Source: Crocinitomicaceae bacterium
GTDB lineage: Bacteria > Bacteroidota > Bacteroidia > Flavobacteriales_D > Crocinitomicaceae
Assembly: GCA_003512365.1 (NCBI GenBank)
Contig: DORI01000126.1
Location: 3,131-10,820, forward strand
Length of the DNA stretch: 7,690 nt
Reading direction: 5' to 3'
Below the pieces are notes generated by a model, which saw nothing but the letters and a program-made list of their open reading frames with translations, ran no database searches and had not been told where the DNA came from. A program made the position numbers and the translations under genes. Shown here piece by piece: positions 1 through 6,271 of the stretch (its first letter is position 1; every line of letters starts with the position of its first letter).

Positions 1-371
1 ATCCCAACTCCACCTCCACTTACAAAACCTGTTGGAGGTACGTCTAAAAAACAAAAAGCGATTCCGTCCGCAGCACTTCCTTCCCACATGCGAAAATCAA
101 ATTCCACTTTCCATTGGTAACATGTAGACAAATCAATTGATTGATTGTAAAAAATCCCTCCACTGGAATTACCAACCGCATTGGTCAAAATAATTTCATC
201 TGAAAACGTATTAGCATCTCCACCTGTATCACCAACATAGGTGGCTCCAGTTAAATTCCAACCAGTTGTATTTACTGTAGGGGAACCTGTTAACTCTGCG
301 AAGATTAAAGTTTGCGCTTGATTTATTAGCGGAAATAAAAGAAATACAAAAAGTAAACTGTTGGTTTTCAT
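1..371 (-). CDS. Secreted L-type lectin-like domain protein, N-terminal part (3' end outside window)
   Basis: Reading from the ATG at 371 leftwards gives 123 complete codons without a stop before the window edge. Residues 1-19 form a clear signal peptide (short basic start, LLFVFLLFPLI core, small residues before Q20), so the product is exported. The mature part starts with a beta-rich stretch. Residues 87-123 resemble the bacterial form of the legume/L-type lectin fold: a VEFDFRMWEG strand, then DGIAF (Asp102-Gly103), then a glycine-rich GGGVG loop at 119-123. In that family the Asp and the glycine loop help form the calcium/sugar-binding site, so carbohydrate binding is the likely role; the actual ligand cannot be read. 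In Bacteroidota such domains often sit in large multidomain proteins secreted by the type IX system, but the C-terminal sorting domain that would show this lies outside the window. It sits on the same strand as the upstream ATPase gene but 165 bases away and has its own -7 box, so it is probably transcribed separately. Confidence 0.72.
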   Translation of the reverse strand, partial: MKTNSLLFVFLLFPLINQAQTLIFAELTGSPTVNTTGWNLTGATYVGDTGGDANTFSDEIILTNAVGNSSGGIFYNQSIDLSTCYQWKVEFDFRMWEGSAADGIAFCFLDVPPTGFVSGGGVG

Positions 372-397
372 TGGGCAGATTCAAATCAAAAGTTTGT

Positions 398-405
398 CAA
401 AAATA
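398..405 (-). promoter_or_regulatory. Bacteroidota -7 promoter box for the lectin-like gene
   Basis: The minus strand reads TATTTTTG, an exact match to the Bacteroidota primary-sigma -7 element TAnnTTTG. It ends 26 bases before the ATG at 371, which implies a leader of roughly 20-25 bases. I could not find a TTG at the usual -33 distance. The rest of the 165-base gap (372-536) is AT-rich, with no gene and no convincing hairpin terminator for the upstream ATPase gene. Inferred from motif and position only. Confidence 0.42.
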
Positions 406-536
406 TAAGAAATCTTTAAATACTGAATTAACACACAAAACATTTATCATAAGACCATATTTTTTATAAAATTCTTTTTCGCGGATACTACCAAATTAAT
501 AATAGGTCATTTCAAATTGTATTGATTGTTTTTTCT

Positions 537-2399
537 TTACATGTATTCAGACAAAACCAACCACCGATCGGTTTTTTCTTCAAGTAATGAAATTACAATT
601 CCCAATTCTTCACCTTTTTTTACCAATTCCTCTCCAGTAAACATACCTGTTGAAAGTTCATTAGAAAGTTGTTCTTTACGCAATTCTAATTCAGCTAATT
701 CGTTTTCTAGGTTTTTAAATTCTTCCTTTTCTTTGAAAGATAATTTACGTTTCGTTTCCACTTCTGAAATTACCTCTTTTTCAATAGGAGATACTTTAAC
801 TTCTAATTTAGTTTCTCTTTTTTCAACTTGTTGAGCTTTTCTAAAATCTGTATAATTACCAACGATGTCGCGAACCTTGCCTTGACCTTCGAATACAAAC
901 AGATGGTCTACCATTTTGTCCATGAAATAGCGGTCGTGAGAAACAACAATTAAACATCCTTGAAAATTACGCAGGTAATCTTCCAGAACGCTCATCACAA
1001 AAATGTCTAAATCGTTAGTTGGTTCATCAAGAATTAAAAAATTCGGATTACTCATCAACACACGCAAGAGTTTTAAGCGTCTTTTTTCACCTCCACTCAA
1101 TTTTGATACAAATTGATAATGCATGTCTCTTGGAAACAAAAAGCGCTCAAGTAGTTGCGCAGCGGAAAGTTGACGACCTTTCTCCAAGGGAATAAATTCT
1201 GCTACTTCTTTTACGACATCAATTACCTTGAAATCATCTGGCACATTAATTAAATCTTGACTGTAGTATCCAAAAACAACAGTTTCACCAATGACTGTTT
1301 TACCTTTATCTGCAGGTTCTTGCCCGAGTAATATCTTTAAAAAAGTAGATTTTCCGGTCCCGTTATTTCCAACAATACCCAAACGCTCATTTCGCTGCAC
1401 ATTGTATGTGAAGTCAGAAAGAATGATTTTATCTCCAAATGATTTGCCCACTTTATGAAATTCAACGATTTTGGTTCCAAGTCTTTCCATTTTTACGGGT
1501 AGATCAAGTTCATCTTCTTCCAAACGTTGATGTGCAACTTTTTTAACGTCTTGAAAAGCTTCAACACGCGCTTTCTGCTTTGTTCCTCTTGCTTTCGGTT
1601 GCCGCCTTATCCATTCTAATTCCTTGCGAAAAGTGTTTTTGGCTTTTTCGATTGTCGATTGCATCTGCTCTTCTCGCTCTGCCTTTTTTTCCAAGTAATA
1701 GGAGAAATTACCCTTGTATTTATATAACGTTTGGTCGGATAACTCAAATATGGTGTCGCAAACAACCTCTAAAAAATAACGGTCATGGGTAACCATTAAC
1801 AAAGTTGATCTTGAAGATGCTAAAAATTGCTCGAGCCATTCGATCATGTCCAAATCCAAATGATTCGTGGGTTCATCAAGAAGCAAAAAATCTGCTTCAG
1901 AAAGCAATACTTTAGCTAATGCAACTCGTTTTTTTTGCCCCCCGGACAAGGAACCTATTTTTTGCTGAACATTATCAAGTTTGAAAACTGAGAGCAGCTG
2001 TTTTACCCTAACCTCAAGATCCCAAGCATCGTATTCTGAAATTTTGTCATAAAGTTGTTCCAGGCTCTTTTCGTCGTTTGCCAATAGTGCCTCGTTGTAT
2101 GCTTTCACCAATTGAAAAGCGGGTAAGTCATAATCAAAAATTGCCTCAAGTACCGTTTGATTTTCATTCATGAGTTCAGTTTGCTCCATAAATGCTATAC
2201 GAATATCGTTTCGAAAAACTACTCGTCCATCGTCTGCAGTATCCAAGCCCATTAGGCATTTCAATAAAGTCGTTTTACCAGCGCCGTTTTTGGCTACGAT
2301 TGCCACTTTTTGTCCTTGGTCAATACCAAAGGTTAATTCGCGAAAGATCTTCTTTTCACCAAAAGTTTTTGTAAGTTGTTCTACTGAAAGGTAATTCAT
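537..2399 (-). CDS. uup: ABC-F family ATPase, Uup type
   Basis: A 620-residue soluble protein with two ATP-binding cassettes and no membrane segments, which defines the ABC-F class: ATPases that act on the ribosome rather than transport. Cassette 1 has Walker A AKNGAGKT (36-43), signature LSGGQ (151-155), Walker B and DEPTNHLD (171-182) and H-loop His205. The inter-domain linker (about 232-300) carries the W-I-R-R-Q-P-K-A-R-G-T-K block (263-274) typical of Uup. Cassette 2 has GNNGTGKS (344-351), LSGGE (434-438), DEPTNDLD (458-465) and His488. DEPTNDLD and the following VFEGQGKV/GNYTDF segment match Uup rather than EttA or Ybit. Residues about 550-612 are charged and heptad-like, fitting the C-terminal coiled coil that in E. 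coli Uup binds nucleic acid. Length agrees with the family (about 620-640). The ATG at 2399 begins the first cassette directly. The first Walker A glycine is alanine (Ala36), which I believe is common in Bacteroidota homologues. Last gene of the aroC-led series. Confidence 0.95.
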   Translation of the reverse strand: MNYLSVEQLTKTFGEKKIFRELTFGIDQGQKVAIVAKNGAGKTTLLKCLMGLDTADDGRVVFRNDIRIAFMEQTELMNENQTVLEAIFDYDLPAFQLVKAYNEALLANDEKSLEQLYDKISEYDAWDLEVRVKQLLSVFKLDNVQQKIGSLSGGQKKRVALAKVLLSEADFLLLDEPTNHLDLDMIEWLEQFLASSRSTLLMVTHDRYFLEVVCDTIFELSDQTLYKYKGNFSYYLEKKAEREEQMQSTIEKAKNTFRKELEWIRRQPKARGTKQKARVEAFQDVKKVAHQRLEEDELDLPVKMERLGTKIVEFHKVGKSFGDKIILSDFTYNVQRNERLGIVGNNGTGKSTFLKILLGQEPADKGKTVIGETVVFGYYSQDLINVPDDFKVIDVVKEVAEFIPLEKGRQLSAAQLLERFLFPRDMHYQFVSKLSGGEKRRLKLLRVLMSNPNFLILDEPTNDLDIFVMSVLEDYLRNFQGCLIVVSHDRYFMDKMVDHLFVFEGQGKVRDIVGNYTDFRKAQQVEKRETKLEVKVSPIEKEVISEVETKRKLSFKEKEEFKNLENELAELELRKEQLSNELSTGMFTGEELVKKGEELGIVISLLEEKTDRWLVLSEYM

Positions 2400-2417
2400 T
2401 TCGCTTTGTTAGGGGCA

Positions 2418-2425
2418 CGAAGATA
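2418..2425 (-). promoter_or_regulatory. Possible -7 box upstream of uup (one mismatch)
   Basis: The minus strand reads TATCTTCG, one base off TAnnTTTG, in the 29-base gap between the ligase-family stop codon (2429-2431) and the uup ATG (2399). Initiation here would leave a leader of about 15 bases. There is no -33 TTG at the usual distance. It could give uup expression independent of the upstream genes, but a chance match is quite possible. Confidence 0.25.
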
Positions 2426-2428
2426 CGC

Positions 2429-3877
2429 TTATTTCGCTTGTGTTTTTCCTATTTGAATAGAAAACAGAGCATAGAAAAAGCTAAAAAAAGTGATGCCTGC
2501 CTGGGTTTCTAATGTATCTTCAAAAAGAAATGTTACCAAGGCGATTAGTCCAAAGCAAAGTGCCAATATATTTTTATTTTTTAAGGTTTGAATTAAAAAA
2601 TAGCCTTGTAACCATAAAAAACTTACTATTCCAACTAATCCGAAGGCAAGCCAAAAGGTTAAATAGGATTGATGTGCTCGCAAGCGTCGTTCTTTAATGA
2701 GTTTACTTCCTCGTTCGTCGTATGAAATTTGTAAAGCATCGTCAATATCTCCATTTCCCACGCCAATAAACGGAGATTTTTGAATTGTAAACCAAGCATT
2801 TCGCCAGAGTTCTAATCTTTCAGTTATGGGATGAAGATTGGGATTTCCTGGATGCTGAAGTTCGTAACGCACTTGAAATAAACGAGCAGGAATTCCACCT
2901 GATGTTTCCCGAACATCAGCATAACCTTTTTCAATATAATTTATATCTTGATCTGTTAAAGAGCTTACTCCTGCAGCATCTAATGTGAGTGATTTGGAGC
3001 TCAAGTAGCGGATTAGCGTAAATTTAAGCGGTTGTTCCTTTGCATCTAGACTGTCATATGACAATGTTGATTTTGCATTCCAAACATTAGCCAATTGCTC
3101 ATGGTTCGCCATTTCAATTTTGGGATAATCAACAGGAAGTTGCAGGTAATAAAATAGAGCAATCACACAAAGAATAGGTATGGCTACTAACGAATAAAAT
3201 ATAGGCCGATATTTTTTAAATTGAAGTGCTGAAAAGACAAATAGACAGATAAAAAAACTAAGAATTCCAGATAATACTTGACTGTAGTAGGAGTAAAACC
3301 CAAACCAACTCAGGAGAATCAACACTAGGTATATGTTGAGTTGTTTCTTTTGCATAAAATACAAGGTAACTCCCGCACCTAGACCAATTAATATTCCAAA
3401 GCGAATATGGGATTCAAAAAGAGACATGCTCCGAATATCAACTAATTGCAACTCATCTTTAAAGAAAAAATATGTGGAAAAATTAACCAATGCAGTGATG
3501 CTCAAAGTGGCTAAAAATAATTGTAAAAGGCGATCGATTTTAACCTGACTCCAATCATCGCGGTAGAGAACAATAATTGGAATTATAACCAATGAACTTT
3601 TCTGTCGAACATCATTCCAACCATAAGTTAAATTTTCAGACCATACCAAACCCAACAGATGTAAGGCGTAAAATCCAAAAAGTAATTGAAAATAAGGATT
3701 TTTGAAAAGTCGTTTTGTAGACGAAACGATAGCTCCACTCGAAAAAAATGATACTCCACCGATGAGTAAGCCCATCGACATAAGGAATTTACTACAGCAA
3801 ACACCAATGATTAGCAAAGCACACGCAACAAAATGCAAATAACTAGACCAATTTTTAGCATGCGAATGAATTACCAT
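2429..3877 (-). CDS. O-antigen ligase/polymerase family (Wzy/WaaL-like) membrane protein
   Basis: 482 residues, strongly hydrophobic, with about ten to eleven predicted membrane helices: approximately 13-30, 34-52, 62-79, 95-105, 115-139, 155-175, 180-194, 198-218, 227-246, then 401-428, 437-452 and 460-476. A long hydrophilic loop (about 247-400) lies between the two helix blocks. This is the layout of Wzy_C-type proteins, which transfer or polymerise undecaprenyl-linked glycans on the periplasmic face of the inner membrane. The loop end has the family block R354-x-E-x-W358-R-N-A-W, then SPFIGVGNGD (368-377), followed by AHQSYL (401-406, with His402) and a Gly-containing helix GLVG. A GNPN motif (344-347) precedes it, as in Bacteroidota members I recall. 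Family is fairly sure; whether it acts as ligase, O-unit polymerase or on another glycan (even a protein) cannot be decided. No glycosyltransferase or flippase gene is nearby, so it is isolated from a polysaccharide locus. The ATG at 3877 is the only sensible start; a second ATG 5 bases upstream is out of frame. Confidence 0.85.
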   Translation of the reverse strand: MVIHSHAKNWSSYLHFVACALLIIGVCCSKFLMSMGLLIGGVSFFSSGAIVSSTKRLFKNPYFQLLFGFYALHLLGLVWSENLTYGWNDVRQKSSLVIIPIIVLYRDDWSQVKIDRLLQLFLATLSITALVNFSTYFFFKDELQLVDIRSMSLFESHIRFGILIGLGAGVTLYFMQKKQLNIYLVLILLSWFGFYSYYSQVLSGILSFFICLFVFSALQFKKYRPIFYSLVAIPILCVIALFYYLQLPVDYPKIEMANHEQLANVWNAKSTLSYDSLDAKEQPLKFTLIRYLSSKSLTLDAAGVSSLTDQDINYIEKGYADVRETSGGIPARLFQVRYELQHPGNPNLHPITERLELWRNAWFTIQKSPFIGVGNGDIDDALQISYDERGSKLIKERRLRAHQSYLTFWLAFGLVGIVSFLWLQGYFLIQTLKNKNILALCFGLIALVTFLFEDTLETQAGITFFSFFYALFSIQIGKTQAK

Positions 3878-3893
3878 ACCATCTAGAAACGAG

Positions 3894-3922
3894 CAGATGT
3901 ATAAATTATTGAATTAACGCAA
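3894..3922 (-). promoter_or_regulatory. Possible promoter (-33 TTG, -7 TACATCTG) for the ligase-family gene
   Basis: On the minus strand TTG (3922-3920) is followed after 18 bases by TACATCTG (3901-3894). The latter is one mismatch from TAnnTTTG, and the spacing fits the Bacteroidota -33/-7 layout. The TTG lies inside the last codons of the DUF4293 gene. Initiation would leave a leader of about 13 bases before the ATG at 3877. This is the only box in the window where both elements can be placed. Confidence 0.35.
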
Positions 3923-4393
3923 TCGATTAAGCGAATCCAATAGCTTTTTATCGCGTTTAATTCCTAATTGTGCAAGATAGCAAAATGGGAAACCGACTAC
4001 CAGTAAAGAAAAACCTGCACCTAATTCACGGGTACATTTACCGTCGTAAAAGTATTGATTTCCTGTTGCCCCAAAAACCACGATTGCAATAACAATGGCC
4101 AAATAAGCGAAAGAAACATAGCGTGCTAATTTCAATTGGGTATTCAGTTTTTTGTAAGACATCGTTACGTAAAAAATAAACAGAACCATCAAAATCCCAA
4201 CAATATAAAACGGTTTAGATTGACTGCAGAGCATTTTACCACTTTCATCGTTTAGGACTTCATGAAAACCAAAAGCATTAAAAGCAAAATAGGAATTTTC
4301 TGTAGAAAATCGGTAAATATCAACTCCCGTAAGGCATGCACCAAGTAAAATCATGGCCACGAGGTAGTATAAGGATTGAACGCGTTGTATCAT
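3914..4393 (-). CDS. DUF4293 family four-helix membrane protein
   Basis: 159 residues with four predicted membrane helices (about 7-25, 61-78, 91-109, 124-144) and a basic, charged C-terminus. The start MIQRVQSLYYL and the end IKRDKKLLDSLNRLR match the conserved ends of DUF4293, a small Bacteroidota family of unknown function: members begin MIQR(I/V)QTxYL and end in KDExLVxSxDRLR. Length agrees with the family. The extracytoplasmic loop 26-60 holds one cysteine (Cys56) and the loop 110-123 another (Cys120), which could form a disulphide if both face the periplasm; this is inference. It begins 9 bases after the aroC stop codon and ends 36 bases before the ligase-family gene, so it is probably co-transcribed with both. 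No function is known to me; it is presumably an inner-membrane protein. The start at 4393 is supported by the conserved N-terminus. Confidence 0.88.
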   Translation of the reverse strand: MIQRVQSLYYLVAMILLGACLTGVDIYRFSTENSYFAFNAFGFHEVLNDESGKMLCSQSKPFYIVGILMVLFIFYVTMSYKKLNTQLKLARYVSFAYLAIVIAIVVFGATGNQYFYDGKCTRELGAGFSLLVVGFPFCYLAQLGIKRDKKLLDSLNRLR

Positions 4394-4402
4394 AAGTGTT
4401 TT

Positions 4403-5470
4403 TTACAAAGTTACTGACTTATTTCGTAAGTAAAAGTCGAGAATGACAATCGCCGCCATAGCTTCAACGATTGGAACAGCTCTAGGAACAACACAAGGAT
4501 CATGTCGCCCTTCGGGTTGAATTACCACCTTTTCTCCGTTTTCATTGATAGTTTCTTGTGATTGAAGAAGGGTAGATACGGGTTTAAATGCTACCTTAAA
4601 ATGTATGGGCATACCATTGGAAATCCCTCCTTGAATACCACCCGAATTATTGGTTTTTGTACTAGTTAAGGAGGAAAATTCATCATTCAATTCACTACCT
4701 TTTTTCTCTGTTGAACTAAATCCACTTCCCACTTCGAAACCTTTGGTTGCATTTATAGATAACATAGCCTTACCGAGTTCTGCATGTAATTTGTCAAAAA
4801 CTGGTTCGCCAAGTCCAGCCGGAACACCTTCAATTATGGCTTGAACGATTCCTCCAATTGTGTCACCTTCATTTTTGACGGAAAGAATGAGCTCCTCCAT
4901 TTTTTTTGAAACTTCAGGATGAGGACAACGAATTGGAGAGGACTCAATTTGTTCCGAGTTGAAGAAGGAAAGGTCATTTATCTCAACGGTACCTACTTTA
5001 CAAACATAAGTTGAAAAATGAATTCCAAGTGTAGCTAATATCTGTTTTGCAATAGATCCTGCCACAACCCGACATGCTGTTTCGCGTGCACTACTTCTTC
5101 CGCCTCCGCGAGGATCACGAATCCCATATTTTTTTGTGTAAGTAAAATCAGCGTGCGACGGACGAAAAGCTGTTGAAATATTCTCATAATCTTGGCTTCT
5201 TGAATCTTTATTTGCAATAAAGAAACCAATAGGGGTTCCAAGTGTTTTTCCTTCAAAAATTCCCGATAAAATTTCTAATTTATCATCTTCATTTCTCGCT
5301 GTAGTGAATGCCGATTGTCCTGGTTTTCTTTTGTTTAAATCATCTTGAACTCTTGATATATCGATTTCAAGTCCGGCGGGTACACCATCAATGATTCCTC
5401 CGATACCTATACCGTGAGACTCTCCAAATGTCGTTATTCTGAAAATGGTACCGTATGTTGATCCTGCCAT
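4403..5470 (-). CDS. aroC: Chorismate synthase
   Basis: 355 residues from the preferred start. The enzyme converts 5-enolpyruvylshikimate-3-phosphate to chorismate with reduced FMN. This is the last common step of the shikimate pathway, leading to aromatic amino acids, folate and quinones. All three family signatures are visible: GESHG followed by GGIIDGVP (16-31); the block around GGRSSARETACRVVAGS (123-139); and RHDPCVVPRAVPIVEAM (322-338). His19 and His106 (in FRPSHAD) correspond to the two catalytic histidines, and the Arg/Gly-rich segment 118-129 to the phosphate/FMN-binding region. The reading frame extends to an ATG at 5488, but the family normally begins Met-Ala-Gly just before GxxFRxTTFGESHG, so the internal ATG at 5470 is chosen; the six extra residues (MAYFCS) have no counterpart. 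A -7 box lies between the two ATGs, which would exclude the upstream one. First gene of the minus-strand series and divergent from the lipoprotein gene. No other shikimate-pathway gene is nearby. Confidence 0.97.
   Translation of the reverse strand: MAGSTYGTIFRITTFGESHGIGIGGIIDGVPAGLEIDISRVQDDLNKRKPGQSAFTTARNEDDKLEILSGIFEGKTLGTPIGFFIANKDSRSQDYENISTAFRPSHADFTYTKKYGIRDPRGGGRSSARETACRVVAGSIAKQILATLGIHFSTYVCKVGTVEINDLSFFNSEQIESSPIRCPHPEVSKKMEELILSVKNEGDTIGGIVQAIIEGVPAGLGEPVFDKLHAELGKAMLSINATKGFEVGSGFSSTEKKGSELNDEFSSLTSTKTNNSGGIQGGISNGMPIHFKVAFKPVSTLLQSQETINENGEKVVIQPEGRHDPCVVPRAVPIVEAMAAIVILDFYLRNKSVTL
4406..4413 (-). promoter_or_regulatory. Possible internal -7 box upstream of the DUF4293 gene
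   Basis: The minus strand reads TAACTTTG, an exact TAnnTTTG match. It overlaps the last sense codons (Val-Thr-Leu) and the first base region of the aroC stop. It ends 12 bases before the DUF4293 ATG at 4393, implying a leader of about 9 bases. No -33 TTG at the expected distance. Because it lies in coding sequence, part of the match is set by codon needs, so it is only a candidate. Confidence 0.33.
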
Positions 5471-5474
5471 AGAG

Positions 5475-5482
5475 CAAAAGTA
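5475..5482 (-). promoter_or_regulatory. -7 promoter box for aroC
   Basis: The minus strand reads TACTTTTG, an exact match to TAnnTTTG. It ends only 4 bases before the preferred aroC ATG at 5470, so transcription from it would begin at or within a base or two of the ATG and give a leaderless message. It lies downstream of the alternative ATG at 5488. There is no TTG at -33; a run of eight T (minus strand, 5500-5493) lies between 10 and 18 bases upstream. Confidence 0.42.
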
Positions 5483-5503
5483 CGCCATTCGGAAAAAAAA
5501 TGA

Positions 5504-5511
5504 TAGTTTTG
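5504..5511 (+). promoter_or_regulatory. -7 promoter box for the lipoprotein/hydrolase pair
   Basis: The plus strand reads TAGTTTTG, an exact TAnnTTTG match, 51 bases upstream of the ATG at 5563. It faces away from the aroC box, with 21 bases between the two, so the -33 region of each promoter falls on or next to the -7 region of the other. No TTG is visible at the -33 position (about 5482-5487). Confidence 0.36.
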
Positions 5512-5562
5512 AACTCGAATAATTCTGAAGATTGACATGATTTTAACTTTTCCATCTTGCGC

Positions 5563-6267
5563 ATGAACTCATTTAAAATAATTCTCATTCTCAATGTGTT
5601 AATTTTTTCCTTCGGTTGTGCTCCGACACGCTATGTGAAACCCTTGGAGAAAGGTGAACATTCGGTAAACTCACATTTCGGAGGACCTGTTTCTAAAGTT
5701 CCTGGAATAGGAGCTATCCCTCTACCATTTACGAGCGTTGGCTATGGTTATGGCTTGCGTGATGATTTGACCCTTTCTGGGAATTTATATACCACGTCTT
5801 TACTTTTTGGTGTTGGACAGATAGATCTAAGTGCATGTTATCAACCTTGGAAAAAAGATAGAATGGGAATTACGGTGAGTCCAGCGGTAAACTTTCTTGT
5901 TGATTTTTATACTGGGTCGAATAGAATTTGGCCGCAAATAGATGCTAACTATTACTTCGATTATAGCGTGTATCGATCACGTGCTGTTGAAGGTAAAAAT
6001 CCAAAACGAATCAATACCTTGTATGCAGGAGTTTCCAATTGGTTTGATCCGTATTTAACAGAATCTCAAGGTAGAAAAAACGAACAATTTTGGATTCCAA
6101 GTTTGCAATTCGGTCACCAATGGGAGAGAAGGCATTGGGATTATCAATTCGAAATGAAAATTTTAGCACCGATCTATTCAAATGAAAATATCGTTGTGGA
6201 TTACCCTAGCGTACTAGGTAACTATGGAGCTCTTGGGGCCTATTTTGGTGTTCATTACAAATTTTAA
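5563..6267 (+). CDS. Predicted outer-membrane-associated lipoprotein with beta-barrel-like body, function unknown
   Basis: 234 residues from the ATG at 5563; the frame opens two codons earlier at a TTG (5557), which is not needed. Residues 1-18 are a hydrophobic signal (MNSFKIILILNVLIFSFG) followed by Cys19. The lipobox S-F-G-C is looser than the standard L-A-G-C but has Gly at -1, so a type II lipoprotein signal is likely though not certain. The body is rich in alternating polar/hydrophobic stretches such as FTSVGYGYGLRD, LTLSGNLYTTSLLF, MGITVSPAVNFLVDFY and IDANYYFDYSV, about ten strands, with short charged turns. It ends in GAYFGVHYKF, an aromatic C-terminal pattern with final Phe like the beta-signal of outer-membrane barrels. 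I recognise no named family. Its stop codon lies 4 bases before the hydrolase start, so the two are almost surely one transcript. Alternatives are a soluble beta-sandwich lipoprotein or a non-lipidated small barrel. Confidence 0.8.
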   Translation: MNSFKIILILNVLIFSFGCAPTRYVKPLEKGEHSVNSHFGGPVSKVPGIGAIPLPFTSVGYGYGLRDDLTLSGNLYTTSLLFGVGQIDLSACYQPWKKDRMGITVSPAVNFLVDFYTGSNRIWPQIDANYYFDYSVYRSRAVEGKNPKRINTLYAGVSNWFDPYLTESQGRKNEQFWIPSLQFGHQWERRHWDYQFEMKILAPIYSNENIVVDYPSVLGNYGALGAYFGVHYKF

Positions 6268-6271
6268 GAAG

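Noticed and set aside
372..536. Terminator or small gene in the gap between uup and the lectin-like gene
   Set aside because: AT-rich with no hairpin I could pair by eye and no plausible short coding frame; only the -7 box is supported.
526..834. 102-residue plus-strand open frame rich in Ser/Asn/Phe
   Set aside because: Antisense to the coiled-coil 3' end of uup; its composition is the mirror of Lys/Glu-rich codons and it has no promoter, signal peptide or recognisable domain.
1580..2394. Three short plus-strand open frames inside the uup gene
   Set aside because: All antisense to conserved Walker and signature regions of uup; they are reading-frame shadows.
5035..5256. 73-residue minus-strand open frame in another frame of aroC
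   Set aside because: Overlaps the conserved GGRSSARE region of aroC in a shifted frame; aroC itself is intact, so this is not a frameshift remnant.
5471..5488. Upstream ATG at 5488 as the aroC start
   Set aside because: Adds MAYFCS before the conserved Met-Ala-Gly start and lies upstream of the -7 box that best explains aroC transcription.
5388..5594. 68-residue minus-strand open frame across the aroC start and the divergent gap
   Set aside because: Overlaps both the start of aroC and the signal sequence of the lipoprotein gene; no coding-like pattern.
6224..6271. Upstream ATG at 6224 as the hydrolase start
   Set aside because: It would overlap the preceding gene by 44 bases and bury the lipoprotein signal peptide that starts at 6272.
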